Shown: one piece after another, positions 1 to 10,929 of the stretch | Numbering within the stretch: position 1 is the stretch's first letter | How the letters are laid out: every line of letters begins with the position of its first letter | Source of the DNA: Aquarana catesbeiana | Lineage: Eukaryota > Chordata > Amphibia > Anura > Ranidae | Assembly: GCF_042186555.1 (NCBI RefSeq) | Contig: NC_133327.1 | Span: forward strand, 53,084,065-53,148,064 | DNA length: 64,000 nt | Direction: 5' to 3' | Position numbers and translations under genes: made by a program | Notes under the pieces: generated by a model | Seen by the model: the letters and a program-made list of their open reading frames with translations, nothing else | Databases searched by the model: none | What the model was told of the DNA's origin: nothing

Positions 1-63
1 GAGGAGGAGGAGGAGGAGGAGGAGGAGGAGGAGGAGGCGGCAGCACATCACCAACGAGGCAGG

Positions 64-2712
64 ATGCCCTCCAGGGGCCAGCCTAAGGGCAGCACATTGA
101 CTGCATCACACCCCAAAGCTCCACATGTGCAGGGCGCTGCAGTCTCTGCGCGTTATTCAAAAAGTTCTTTGGTGTGGGCCTTTTTTGAGACGAGTGCATC
201 AGATCGCACCGCTGCTATTTGCAACATATGTCTCAAGCGTATCTCGCGTGGCCAAAATATCTCCCGCTTGGGTACCACATGCTTGACCAGACATATGTTG
301 ACCTGCCATGCAGTTCGTTGGCAAGCGTATCTAAAAGACCCACACCAAAGAACAAAGAGGATCTCTCCTTGCTCCTCATCAGCTGAGATTTCCAACCCCA
401 CTAGACCTTCAGTCCTCTCTGAGACCTGCAGTGAGAGGAATGAAGGTGTAGAATTAGGTGTGTCACAGCCAAGTACTTGTGGGCAATCTGCTTTTGGTAC
501 ACCGACGTCAGATTGTACCAGGCAAATTTCCCTGCCCCAGCTGCTGCACCGCCGAAAGAAGTTTGCTCCCAGCCATCCACATGCCCAGCGGTTGAATGCT
601 AGCTTGGCAAAATTGCTAGCACTTCAACTGCTGCCTTTTCAGTTGGTAGACTCTGCCCCCTTCCGTGAGTTTGTGGAATGTGCGGTTCCTCAGTGGCAGG
701 TACCCAAACGCCACTTTTTCTCACGGAAGGCGATTCCGGCTCTCTACCGGCATGTGGAAGGCAATGTCCATGCCTCGCTGGACAGGGCGGTCAGCGGTAA
801 GGTGCATATTACCGCTGACTCATGGTCCAGCAGGCATGGACAGGGACGTTACCTAAGTTTCACGGCGCATTGGGTGACTCTGCTGGCAGCTGGGAAGGAT
901 GCAGGACAAGGTGCAGTAGTGTTGGAGGTTGTTCCGCCACCACGCCTCCAAAATGCTGATTGTGACACACCTCTCTCCTCCACCCCCTCCTCTTCTTCTT
1001 CCTCCATGGCCTCTTCCTCGGAACCAGCGGTGCTCCGTAGGCGTTCAAGGGGCTACGCAAGTACGCAGGCCAAAAGATGCCATGCGGTGCTTGAGCTGGT
1101 GTGCTTGGGGGACAGGAGCCACACTGGGGCAGAGGTTCTGTCAGCTCTGCAGGGGCAGGTTCAGAGGTGGTTGACGCCACGCCAACTTAAGGCAGGAATG
1201 GTGGTTTGCGACAATGGCACCAACCTCCTCTCTGCCCTCCGACAGGGACAAATGACCCATGTGCCCTGTTTGGCTCACGTCCTTAACTTGGTGGTGCAGC
1301 GGTTCTTGGGCAGGTACCCGGGCTTACAGGATGTCCTGAGGCAGGCCAGGAAAGTCTGTGTGCATTTCCGCCGGTCATATAATGCCAGTGCTCGGCTGAC
1401 GGACCTCCAAAAGGAGTTTAACCTGCCCAAGAACCGCCTAATCTGTGACATGCCCACCAGGTGGAACTCAACGTTGGCCATGCTGCAGCGGCTGCACACG
1501 CAGCAGAGGGCCATAAATGAGTACCTGTGCGACTATGGCACCAGGACAGGGTCAGGGGAGCTTGGTTTTTTTTCCCCACGCCAGTGGGCCATGATCAGGG
1601 ATGCATGCACTGTCCTGTCACCATTCGAGGAGGCCACGAGGATGGTGAGCAGTGACAGTGCATGCATCAGTGACACTGTCCCCCTTGTCCACCTGTTGGA
1701 GCACACGCTGCGTGGAATAATGGACAGGGCACTTGAGGCAGAACAGAGGCAGGAAGAGGAGGACTTCCTTAGCTCTCAAGGCCCCCTTTATCCAGACAGT
1801 GTTCCTGCGTGCCCGCCGATCACACAGGAAGAGGACGAGGAGGAAGAGGAGGAGGAGGAAGATTGTGTCAGTATGGAGGTGGAGCCTGGCACTCAGCATC
1901 AGCAGCAGTCTTTAAGGGATCAGTCCCAAGAAACACATGGACTTGTACGTGGCTGGGAGGAGGTGGCTGCGGACCATGTCGTTCTTAGTGACCCAGAGGA
2001 CTCCGGACCGAATGCCTCAGCAAACCTACGCTGCATGGCCTCCCTGATCCTGCAAAGCCTGCGTAAGGATCCTCGTATTCGTGGTATCAAGGAGAAGGAC
2101 CAATACTGGCTGGCAACCCTCCTTGATCCACGTTACAAGGGTAAGGTTGCGGACCTTATCTTGCCATCGCAGAGGGAGCAGAGGATGAAACATCTTCGGG
2201 AGGCCTTGCAGAAAGGTCTGTGCAACGCGTTCCCAGAGACTGGGAGGTTACAAACTCCTGTTTCTGGACAACGTGTTGCTGAGGCTTCGGTCAGTCAAAG
2301 AAGGAGCGGTGGAGAAGGTGGCCGTCTGACCGATGCGTTCAGACAATTTTTTGGTCCGCAGCCCCAAGGTATGATCGGTTCCAGCAACCATCGCCAGCGT
2401 CTGTTTTACATGGTGCAGGAATACCTAGGGGCAAGATCAGACTTGGACACCTTTCCCACCGAAAATCCTCTGGGTTACTGGGTCTTGAGGATGGATCACT
2501 GGCCAGAGCTTGCACAGTATGCAATTGAGCTACTGGCCTGTCCTGCATCCAGCGTTCTTTCGGAACGCACATTCAGTGCTGCTGGAGGCGTGGTAACCGA
2601 TCACAGGGTGCGTCTGTCCACCGACTCGGTCGATCGGCTGACCTTCATAAAAATGAATGAGTCTTGGATCACCACCAGCTACCAAGCACCTGATGCTGAT
2701 GTAACCGAATAA
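64..2712 (+). CDS. hAT transposase with BED zinc finger (ZBED-like), intact 882 aa
   Basis: This single uninterrupted frame encodes a cut-and-paste transposase. Visible parts in order: a BED-type zinc finger with C53, C56, H77 and H82; the first catalytic aspartate in ADSWSS (D252); the second in VCDNGTN (D383); the C-x2-H pair of the hAT insertion domain in PCLAH (C402, H405); the conserved W467 in PTRWNST; a Glu-rich acidic stretch at about residues 590-606; and the C-terminal dimerisation region with the catalytic glutamate in SVLSERTFSAAGG (E834). All hAT DDE landmarks are therefore present, and the length is normal for animal hAT/ZBED proteins. The start is the first ATG after the GAG tract, ahead of the BED finger. 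It could be a recently active transposase or a domesticated ZBED gene. The flanking subterminal repeats and hAT-like end favour the transposon. Confidence 0.85.
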   Translation: MPSRGQPKGSTLTASHPKAPHVQGAAVSARYSKSSLVWAFFETSASDRTAAICNICLKRISRGQNISRLGTTCLTRHMLTCHAVRWQAYLKDPHQRTKRISPCSSSAEISNPTRPSVLSETCSERNEGVELGVSQPSTCGQSAFGTPTSDCTRQISLPQLLHRRKKFAPSHPHAQRLNASLAKLLALQLLPFQLVDSAPFREFVECAVPQWQVPKRHFFSRKAIPALYRHVEGNVHASLDRAVSGKVHITADSWSSRHGQGRYLSFTAHWVTLLAAGKDAGQGAVVLEVVPPPRLQNADCDTPLSSTPSSSSSSMASSSEPAVLRRRSRGYASTQAKRCHAVLELVCLGDRSHTGAEVLSALQGQVQRWLTPRQLKAGMVVCDNGTNLLSALRQGQMTHVPCLAHVLNLVVQRFLGRYPGLQDVLRQARKVCVHFRRSYNASARLTDLQKEFNLPKNRLICDMPTRWNSTLAMLQRLHTQQRAINEYLCDYGTRTGSGELGFFSPRQWAMIRDACTVLSPFEEATRMVSSDSACISDTVPLVHLLEHTLRGIMDRALEAEQRQEEEDFLSSQGPLYPDSVPACPPITQEEDEEEEEEEEDCVSMEVEPGTQHQQQSLRDQSQETHGLVRGWEEVAADHVVLSDPEDSGPNASANLRCMASLILQSLRKDPRIRGIKEKDQYWLATLLDPRYKGKVADLILPSQREQRMKHLREALQKGLCNAFPETGRLQTPVSGQRVAEASVSQRRSGGEGGRLTDAFRQFFGPQPQGMIGSSNHRQRLFYMVQEYLGARSDLDTFPTENPLGYWVLRMDHWPELAQYAIELLACPASSVLSERTFSAAGGVVTDHRVRLSTDSVDRLTFIKMNESWITTSYQAPDADVTE

Positions 2713-2818
2713 TTTTTTTTGAAATCTCAGATCCCTTCAAAGACTGCCTATGCTGATGCTGAGTGACTATCCCTGAGTAATTATCCTCTTCCTCCTCAAT
2801 CATCACGCTGATAGCTTG

Positions 2819-3386
2819 TTGCAGTGTTGTGGCACCAGCACCAGTGCCTAAGGCCCAATTTTTCTGCCCCTGTCTAACAGGGGCGTGTAATTACAATTTT
2901 TGATGCAATACTTTGCAGCAGGGCTCGTTCCTGCGTTCCAACTAGAGTGTCTGTGAGGGGTTGCAGTGTTGTGGCACCAGCACCAGTGCCTAAGGCCCAA
3001 TTTTTCTGCCCCTGTCTAACAGGGGCGTGTAATTACAATTTTTGAAGCAATAATTTGCAGCAGGGCTCGTTCCTGCGTTCCAACTAGAGTGTCTGTGAGG
3101 GGTTGCAGTGTTGTGGCACCAGCACCAGTGCCTAAGGCCCAATTTTTCTGCCCCTGTCTAACAGGGGCGTGTAATTACAATTTTTGAAGCAATAATTTGC
3201 AGCAGGGCTCGTTCCTGCGTTCCAACTAGAGTGTCTGTGAGGGGTTGCAGTGTTGTGGCACCAGCACCAGTGCCTAAGGCCTAATTTTTCAGCTCCTGTT
3301 CAACAGGGGCATGTAATTACAATTCTTGATCTAATATTTCACAGCAGGGCCCTGTGAGGGCTTACAGTGTTGTGGCCACAGCAACA
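2819..3386. repeat. 142-bp tandem repeat, four copies, 3' of hAT transposase
   Basis: The motif TTGCAGTGTTGTGGCACCAG starts at 2819, 2961, 3103 and 3245, a constant 142-bp period. A diverged partial copy begins near 3363. Each unit contains a CCCCTGT...ACAGGGG inverted repeat. The first three copies are nearly identical and the fourth diverges. The array sits between the transposase stop and the right end of the element, where hAT elements often carry subterminal transposase-binding repeats; that role is an inference. Confidence 0.9.
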
Positions 3387-4438
3387 CCTAAGGCCCAAAT
3401 TTCTGCTGAGTATATAGGGCAGGACCCTACTTTCAAACATCTAACTTACAAACGACTCCTACTTGCAAACGGAAGGAGACAACAGGAAGTGAGATGAAAT
3501 CTACCCCTAGGAAGGGAAATTCTCTCCTGTAAGAGTTAATATGGGAAAACAAGTTCTCCTTTCCACTGATGCTTTCCAATCCTTGTTCCACAAAAAAACC
3601 CAAATTTTCAAAAAACATTTTTCATTGGGACAAAAAAGTGAGGTGAAATCTTCTGAAGAGGAGGAAAGACAGCAAAACAAATGTCACAGGGGTGATAACC
3701 CTTCCCTATGTTTTCCAAAAAGCTTAGAAAAGATTTTTTGGCTGGAGCTAAACACGTTAAAAATGTTCAAAATTACAAACAGATTCTACTTAACAACAAA
3801 CCTACAGTCCCTGTCTTGTTTGCACCGCCTGTATACTGCTGTTCAGAGTATATAGGGCCTGGTGGCCCCACACCTTTCCTTATTTTAATTTGGGTGCGGG
3901 GTTCCCCTTAATATCCATACAAGACCCAAAGGGACTGGTAATGGACTGGGGGGTACCCATGCCGTTTGTCTCACTGATTTTCATCCATATTGCCATGACC
4001 CGACATGACATTAAACCCGCAAGCAGTTTTAAATGAGATTTTTTCCTTTAAAAATGACATTTGGTGCAGGGACTGTTCTAAACATGGGAAACACGCGTCA
4101 CTTTACAGGCATACTATAGACACCCCCCAGGTACGATATTTAAAGGAATATTTCACTTTTTTTTTTTTACTTTAAGCATCATTAAAATCACTGCTCCCGA
4201 AAAAACGGCCGTTTTTAAAAGTTTTTTTTGCATTGATACATGTCCCCTGGGGTAGGACCCGGGTCCCCAAACCCTTTTTAGGACAATACCATGCAAATTA
4301 GCCTTTAAAATGAGCACTTTTGATTTCGAACGTTCGAGTCCCATAGACGTCAATGGGGTTCTAACGTTCGTGCGAACTTTCGGTCCGTTCGCGGGTTCTG
4401 GTGCGAACCGAACCGGGGGGTGTTCGGCTCATCCCTAC

Positions 4439-5085
4439 TTACCAACATGTTTTTCAGGTTCTGTGCATACAGAGCTCAAAAGCTCAAGCTAAAATATACT
4501 TATACAAGTGACTAGAACAGTAACTTCTCCCTCTCCAGAGCAGTGATCGCTCCCCTTACTCTCCTTCTGTTCCTTCTGTCTGTATAGCTGGCTGGAATTT
4601 ACAATCAGAAAGGAAACAGACACTTCAGTGCTCTCTCTTGACATAACCCCCATTGCTCTAGGAATCCTTTGTCATATAACCAATGTTTATCTGTAAAACA
4701 ATGTTTTTTACATATATATTTGGTTCCACATGCAGTTTACCTTTGCTTTTATTATACGATATGGAAGGGGGGTGTTAAGAGGCGTTGTGATGCCTGTTCA
4801 CTGCCTGTTTTAACCCTGTAATTGCTGCACCAACGAGCCACAACACATTTGTGGGGCATTTTGTGGCACTTCCCCATTCACTTGAATAGGTTGCATTTAA
4901 CTATCAGGTAAACATGTCAGGAGTGATAGTTTTTGCAAAATAAATCATTGCAACTGTGGCATGTGAACACCCCAGTCTGCGCCTTTGCAGCTTAGGGGAG
5001 GGGGAGGCAGTTGGGGGGGCACTATAAGCGCGGCTAAAACAGATGTTTTTTACACCCCCCCCAAAACGCATATCTAAATGAGCCC
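4439..5085. other. intergenic, no gene recognised
   Basis: No exon or RNA gene was recognised. Around 4760-4930 there is sequence loosely similar to 9385-9500 (TGCCTG...TTAACC...CATTCA-TTGAAT), so part of it is probably an old dispersed repeat. Confidence 0.4.
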
Positions 5086-5607
5086 TTAAAGTGTTACTAA
5101 ACCCACAACAGTAAAATCAGTGTGTATATGCAGTAAAGCATGTTTGTTATACTTACTGTGGAACCTAAAGGGTTAATCCACCGCATTGTGTAAAAAGGTT
5201 GTTTGATTATTTCTTCTCTGATCCTCCCATTCTTTCACTGTCCCCAATCTATCTCCTGATAAGACAGAGCCTTGGGAGTCACTCTGCACATGCTAAGTTT
5301 GATGTGTATTGCTAGAGAGTTTTTTTTTTTTCTTAGAAGGGTGCATGTGATCAGCAGAGAGCCAATCAGCACTGACCAGATAGAGGGTCAGGGGTCCTGC
5401 AGCCTCATAGGACAGTCAGAGTAGAATGAAAACTCCTCCTACAAGCTTTACCGTACACTGATAGAAGTCACAAGGCTGCTATATACTGCTCAAGAGAAAA
5501 GGTATTTAGCAGTTTATACTTAATAGAATAATTGCATTTCCATGTTCTGTGTACTGTAGGAGACCAGATATAGTGAATGCCGGGTCCTGGGTTTAGTAAC
5601 ACTTTAA
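5086..5607. mobile_element. TTAA-flanked MITE (piggyBac- or Kolobok-type)
   Basis: The left end TTAAAGTGTTACTAAACCCA is mirrored at the right end by TGGGTTTAGTAACACTTTAA. TTAA lies at 5086-5089 and 5604-5607. The 522-bp body has no open frame. TTAA duplication is known for piggyBac and Kolobok elements; which superfamily mobilised this copy cannot be decided from the sequence. Confidence 0.8.
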
Positions 5608-6238
5608 ATTCATGACTTGGAACTTACACAGAACTGAGAAATCTGTGACAGTGCTGGTTGCTTGAGCAATTTTCCATCACCAGTGTTGTTATGTGGCAGG
5701 AGGTGGAGTAAGTCAAATGCTCCCTCATACCTCGAAGTACTGGGTGCGTAATCTCTCTTTTCCTGGGAAGGTGAGTAAAAGGCAGCTGTGGGGACTGCCA
5801 CTAAATCACATTGCTTTGCCCTGTAGGAGCAAAGCACCAGCTAATGCTAAACTGATGAGGAATATCCTCATACTTCCTGATACTTACTGGCATGGGGTGT
5901 GCCGGTTGTGCCTGGGCACACCCTTATCACCTGCGCACCAAGGCTTTTTCTCTGTTCAATCACAGTGCAGCAGCAGCGATGCTGGATCCCGGATCCTAGT
6001 AGTCAGTGTCTCCGGTCCTTGGCAGAGTCCCCAAGCACACTAGTAACACATGGCACCTGATCCAGGGACAGCACCCCGCAGCCCTTCACCACCACATCTC
6101 CCCACTGACATCCAGGCGACTCCATCTATGGGAGGACACACAGCCATCCTCAACCCTACCTACTCTTCCCTCCTCCCGGGAACTCATCAGCCGAGAGAGG
6201 TGGCAGGAACAGCACCAGGGAGAGGAATAGGATAAGGA
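5608..6238. other. no gene recognised
   Basis: I saw no exon, RNA gene or clear element here. The stretch leads directly into the 26-bp minisatellite. Open frames across 5693-6235 have no recognisable domain. Confidence 0.4.
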
Positions 6239-6239
6239 C

Positions 6240-9200
6240 TGACAGGGGGGATCCTCTGCTAGGACTGTGCTGGACCGACAGAGGGGATCCTGTGCTGGGA
6301 CTGACAGAGGAGATCCTGTGCTGGGACTGACAGAGGAGATCCTGTGCTGGGACTGACAGAGGAGATCCTGTGCTGGGACTGACAGAGGAGATCCTGTACT
6401 TGGACTGACAGAGGAGATCTTGTGCTGGGACTGACAGAGGAGATCCTGTACTTGGACTGACAGAGGAGATCCTGTGCAGGGACCGACAGAGGGGATCCTG
6501 TGCTGGGACTGACAGAGGAGATCCTGTACTTGGACTGACAGAGGAGATCCTGTGCTTGGACTGACAGAGGAGATCCTGTGCAGGGACCGACAGAGGGGAT
6601 CCTGTGCTGGGACTGACAGAGGAGATCCTGTACTTGGACTGACAGAGGAGATCTTGTGCTGGGACTGACAGAGGAGATCCTGTGCTGGGACTGACAGAGG
6701 AGATCCTGTGCTGGGACCGACAGAGGGAATCCTGTGCTGGGACTGACAGAGGAGATCCTGTGCTGGGACTGACAGAGGAGATCCTGCACTGGGACTGACA
6801 GAGGAGATCCTGTACTGGGACTGACAGAGGAGATCCTGTGCTGGGACTGACAGAGGAGATCCTGTACTGGGACTGACCGAGGAGATCCTGTGCTGGGACT
6901 GACAGAGGAGATCCTGTGCTGGAACTGACAGAGGAGATCATGTGCTGGGACCGACAGAGGGGATCCTGTGCTGGGACTGACAGAGGGGATCCTGTGCTGG
7001 GACTGACAGAGGAGATCATGTGCAGGGACCGACAGAGGGGATCCTGTGCTGGGACTGACTGAGGGGATCCTGTGCTGGGACTGACTGAGGGGATCCTGTG
7101 CTGGGACTGACAGAAGAGATCTTGAGCTGGGACTGACAGAGGAGATCCTGTGCTGGGACTGACTGAGGGGATCCTGTGCTGGGACTGACTGAGGGGATCC
7201 TGTGCTGAGACTGACAGAGGAGATCCTGTGCTGGGACTGACTGAGGGGATCCTGTGCTGGGACTGACAGAGGAGATCCTGTGCTGGGACCGACAGAGGGG
7301 ATCCTGTGCTGAGACTGACAGAGGAGATCCTGTGCTGGGACCGTAGTGGAGATCGTGTGCTGGGACTGACAGAGGAGATCCTGTGCTGGGACAGACAGAG
7401 GGGATCCTGTGCTGGGACCGACAGAGGGGATCCTGTGCTGGGACCGACAGAGGAGATCGTGTGCTGGGACTGACAGAGGAGATCCTGTGCTGGGACCGAC
7501 AGAGGGGATCCTGTGCTGGGACCGACAGGAGAGATCCTGTGCTAGGACTGACAGAGGAGATCCTGTGCTGGGACAGACAGAGGGGATCCTGTGCTGGGAC
7601 CGACAGAGGGGATCCTGTGCTGGGACCGACAGAGGAGATCGTGTGCTGGGACTGACAGAGGAGATCCTGTGCTGGGACCGACAGAGGGGATCCTGTGCTG
7701 GGACCGACAGGGGAGATCCTGTGCTGGGACTGACAGAGGAGATCCTGTGCTGGGACCGACAGAGGAGATCCTGTGCTGGGACTGACAGAGGGGATCCTGT
7801 ACTGGGACTGACAGAGGAGATCATGTGCTGGGACCGACAGAGGGGATCCTGTGCTGGGACTGACAGAGGAGATCATGTGCAGGGACCGACAGAGGGGATC
7901 CTGTGCTGGGACTGACTGAGGGGATCCTGTGCTGGGACTGACAGAAGAGATCTTGAGCTGGGACTGACAGAGGAGATCCTGTGCTGGGACTGACTGAGGG
8001 GATCCTGTGCTGAGACTGACAGAGGAGATCCTGTGCTGGGACCGACAGAGGAGATTGTGTGCTGGGACTGACAGAGGAGATCCTGTGCTGGGACCGACAG
8101 AGGGGATCCTGTGCTGGGACTGACAGGGGAGATCCTGTGCTGGGACCGACAGAGGGGATCCTGTGCTGGGACCGACAGAGGGGATCCTGTGCTGGGACCG
8201 ACAGAGGAGATCATGTGCTGGGACCGACAGAGGGGATCCTGTGCTGGGACCGACAGAGGGGATCCTGTGCTGGGACCGACAGGGGAGATCCTGTGCTGGG
8301 ACTGACAGAGGAGATCCTGTGCTGGGACCGACAGAGGAGATCCTGTGCTGGGACTGACAGAGGAGATCCTGTGCTGGGACCGACAGAGGAGATCCTGTGC
8401 TGGGATTGACAGAGGAGATCCTGTGCTGGGACCGACAGAGGGGATCCTGTGCTGGGACCGACAGAGGGGATCCTGTGCTGGGACCGACAGGGGAGATCCT
8501 GTGCTGGGACTGACAGAGGAGATCCTGTGCTGGGACCGACAGAGGAGATCCTGTGCTGGGACTGACAGAGGAGATCCTGTGCTGGGACCGACAGAGGAGA
8601 TCCTGTGCTGGGACTGACAGAGGAGATCCTGTGCTGGGACCGACAGAGGGGATCCTGTGCTGGGACCGACAGAGGGGATCCTGTGCTGGGACCGACAGGG
8701 GAGATCCTGTGCTGGGACTGACAGAGGAGATCCTGTGCTGGGACCGACAGAGGAGATCCTGTGCTGGGACTGACAGAGGAGATCCTGTGCTGGGACCGAC
8801 AGAGGAGATCCTGTGCTGGGACTGACAGAGGAGATCCTGTGCTGGGACCGACAGAGGGGATCCTGTGCTGGGACTGACAGAGGAGATCGTGTGCAGGGAC
8901 CGACAGAGGGGATCCTGTGCTGGGACTGACAGGGGAGATCCTGTGCTGGGACTGACAGAGGAGATCCTGTGCTGGGACTGACAGAGGAGATCCTGTGCTG
9001 GGACTGACAGAGGGGATCCTGTGCTAAGACTGACAGAGGAGATTCTGTGCTGGGACTGACAGGGGAGATCCTGTGCTGGGACTGACAGGGGAGATCCTGT
9101 GCTGGGACTGACAGGGGAGATCCTGTGCTGGGACTGACAGGGGAGATCCTGTGCTGGGACTGACAGGGGAGATCCTGTGCTGGGACTGACAGGGGAGATC

Positions 9201-9282
9201 CTGTGCTGGGACTGACAGAGGAGATCCTGTGCTGGGACTGACAGGGGAGATACTGTGCTAGGACTGACCAAGGAGATCCTGG
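6240..9282. repeat. 3-kb minisatellite, 26-bp unit, about 116 copies
   Basis: The unit contains GGGACTGACAGAGGAGATCC followed by TGTGCT, and runs for about 3.04 kb. Variants occur at fixed positions (CTGACAG/CCGACAG, GAGGAG/GAGGGG/AGGGGAG). Higher-order repeats are visible: a seven-unit block recurs 182 bp apart (7381 and 7563), an eight-unit block recurs 208 bp apart (8345 and 8553), and 7013-7140 recurs at 7873-8000 without the middle units. The reverse complement of the unit contains no stop triplet, so all three - strand frames stay open. These frames should not be read as genes. Confidence 0.97.
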
Positions 9283-9548
9283 GTGCGCCATCATTATTTT
9301 TCTGTCGGAATGTGTAGGAACTCTGTTCTGGCACCTCCGCTGATGGACACTGGCAGGGGCTCATTCACATGTGCTTTGATTTGGGAGTCAGTGAGGAGGT
9401 GTTGTATCGCCTCCACACTGCCTGCTTTAACCACTTAAACTCTGCATTGCACGTGCTTGTGGGGTGCATGCAGAGTGCTGCCATTCATTTGAATGGGTCA
9501 TATATATTCTGTATACACACATCAGGTGCCCCCGGCAGAGTCTGTATA

Positions 9549-10040
9549 GACCCCCTCAGTGCAGACCCCCTCCATCAGTGCAGACCCCCTCCATCAGTGC
9601 AGACCCCCTCAGTGCAGACCCCCTCCGTCAGTGCAGACCCCCTCCATTAGTGCAGATCCCCTCCATCAGTGCAGACCCCCTCCATCAGTGCAGACCCCCT
9701 CAGTGCAGACCCCCTCCATCAGTGCAGATCCCGTCCATCAGTGCAGAACCCCTCTATCAGTGCAGACCCCCTCCATCAGTGCAGATCCCCTCCATCAGTG
9801 CAGACCCCCTACATCAGTGCAGACCCCATCTCTATTAGTGCAGACCCCCCCTCTATTAGTGCAGCCCCCCCTCAGTGCAGCCCCCCCTCTTATAGTGCAG
9901 CCCCCCCTCTTATAGTGCAGCCCCCCCTCTTTTAGTGCAGCCCCCCCTCAGTGCAGCCCCCCCTCTTTTAGTGCAGACCCCCCTAGGTGCAGCCCCCCCC
10001 TCTATTAGTGCAGACCCCCCCCTCAATGCAGCCCCCCTCA
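9549..10040. repeat. minisatellite, 19-20-bp CAGACCCCCTCCATCAGTG-type unit
   Basis: A 19-bp unit CAGACCCCCTCCATCAGTG, with a shorter CAGACCCCCTCAGTG form, is repeated from 9549 to about 9836. From there a related unit, CAGCCCCCCCTCTTATAGTG and shorter variants, continues to about 10040. The two sub-arrays share the AGTGCAG junction and clearly derive from one another. Open frames across it are repeat artefacts. Confidence 0.93.
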
Positions 10041-10049
10041 CCCCAGGTG

Positions 10050-10560
10050 CAGCCGGTGTTCTGCCGAGAAAGTTCTGCTCGGCGGATAAGGACCCCCGCC
10101 TGCGCAGTAGGATCTGGCGGAAATAGCCGAAGATGAATAGGGGAAAATTAGCTGTACACGGCGCCTGTAAGAGAGCCCCTCGCGGGCTCGCCACGCTTCG
10201 CTCGCCACGCTTCGGGCATGGCCTCGCTTCGCTCGGCTCCTTTTTATTCCCCCTCTAGATCCACTTGGATGGTGGGGAAGGAACCTGGACCCAGGCGCCG
10301 TGTACAGCTGATTGAAGATTTTGTGCTTCGGCTATCTCCGGTGGCTGATAATAGTTCGTACTGCGCAGGCGCTGCGCCTGCGCAGTAAAGGGGAGGAACT
10401 TATCCGCCGAGGGAACTTTCTCGGCAAGACACCGGCCGGTATTCTGCCTGCCGAGAAAGTTCCCGTCGGCAAGTATGGACCCCCTGTACTGCGCAGGCGC
10501 AGAGCTTGCGCAGTACGGGGCTGGGGAACTTTCGGCAAGACACAGCGCCATCGCCGTTGT
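10050..10560. repeat. GC-rich fold-back block of alternating inverted repeats
   Basis: The motif GCCGAGAAAGTTC...CGGC appears four times in alternating orientation (about 10070, 10400-10430, 10450-10475, 10525-10545). The segment GCTGTACACGGCGCCTG at about 10150 is inverted at about 10286 (CAGGCGCCGTGTACAGC). Two palindromes sit at 10359-10387 (29 bp, one mismatch at the centre) and 10487-10515 (imperfect). The whole block can fold into a large hairpin. It is probably a fold-back type MITE or fragments of several copies; its class is unknown to me. Confidence 0.75.
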
Positions 10561-10929
10561 CTTCTCCTTCAGTGTAAAGGGGAGGGGCCATGCAGCCGCT
10601 TCATTGGCTGCACGGATCGAGCCCCCTTCCTCTCTCCACTACACAACACACAATCTCTAGGAGGAAGATCGAGTGGCGGCGCCGGCCGCCATTTTCCTGG
10701 AGCCAGCTGCTCCAAAACAAAAAAAAAAACATTCCCGATTTTCCTTATGGAAAATCCCGATTCGGGACAGCCTCCATCCGGGACGAGGGTCCCAAAATCG
10801 GGATTGTCCCGGGAAAATCTGGACTGTTGGCAACTATGCACACGAATGTGTGTTTGAGCTATGGAGTGCACACCCTAATGCAATAGTCTGTGCACATCAA
10901 TGCTTACTGATTTGTACCACCAAAGAGAA

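Larger units (their letters stand above)
1..4438 (+). mobile_element. hAT-superfamily DNA transposon, 5' end outside the window
   Basis: The unit holds a (GAG)n tract at 1-36, an intact transposase frame (64-2712), a 142-bp subterminal tandem repeat (2819 to about 3386) and a 3' region that ends at about 4437 with GTTCGGCTCATCCCTA. That end looks like a hAT terminal inverted repeat (complement TAGGGATGAGCCGAAC). The left terminus is not in the window, so neither the inverted-repeat pair nor the 8-bp target duplication can be checked. A 13-bp direct repeat, GAGTATATAGGGC, flanks 3421-3845 (copies at 3408 and 3846). It could mark a nested insertion or simply be part of the element. The right boundary is an inference from terminal-repeat similarity. 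Confidence 0.7.

Noticed and set aside
3421..3845. Nested insertion flanked by the 13-bp direct repeat GAGTATATAGGGC
   Set aside because: Kept only as a remark. Part of the segment recurs at 34845-34935, but the duplication could also be part of the normal 3' region of the hAT element; without other copies it cannot be decided.
6240..9282. CRISPR array
   Set aside because: Units are contiguous with no unique spacers, and the genome is a vertebrate.
6259..9364. Long antisense frames (up to 782 codons) with an SVSPSTGSPLSVPAQD-like repeat
   Set aside because: The 26-bp unit has no stop triplet in any - strand phase, so openness is automatic. There is no start context, domain or splice support.
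10170..10250. Bacterial contamination suggested by the CGCTTCGCTCG-rich stretch
   Set aside because: It lies within the fold-back block and is continuous with eukaryotic repeats on both sides; no bacterial gene is present.
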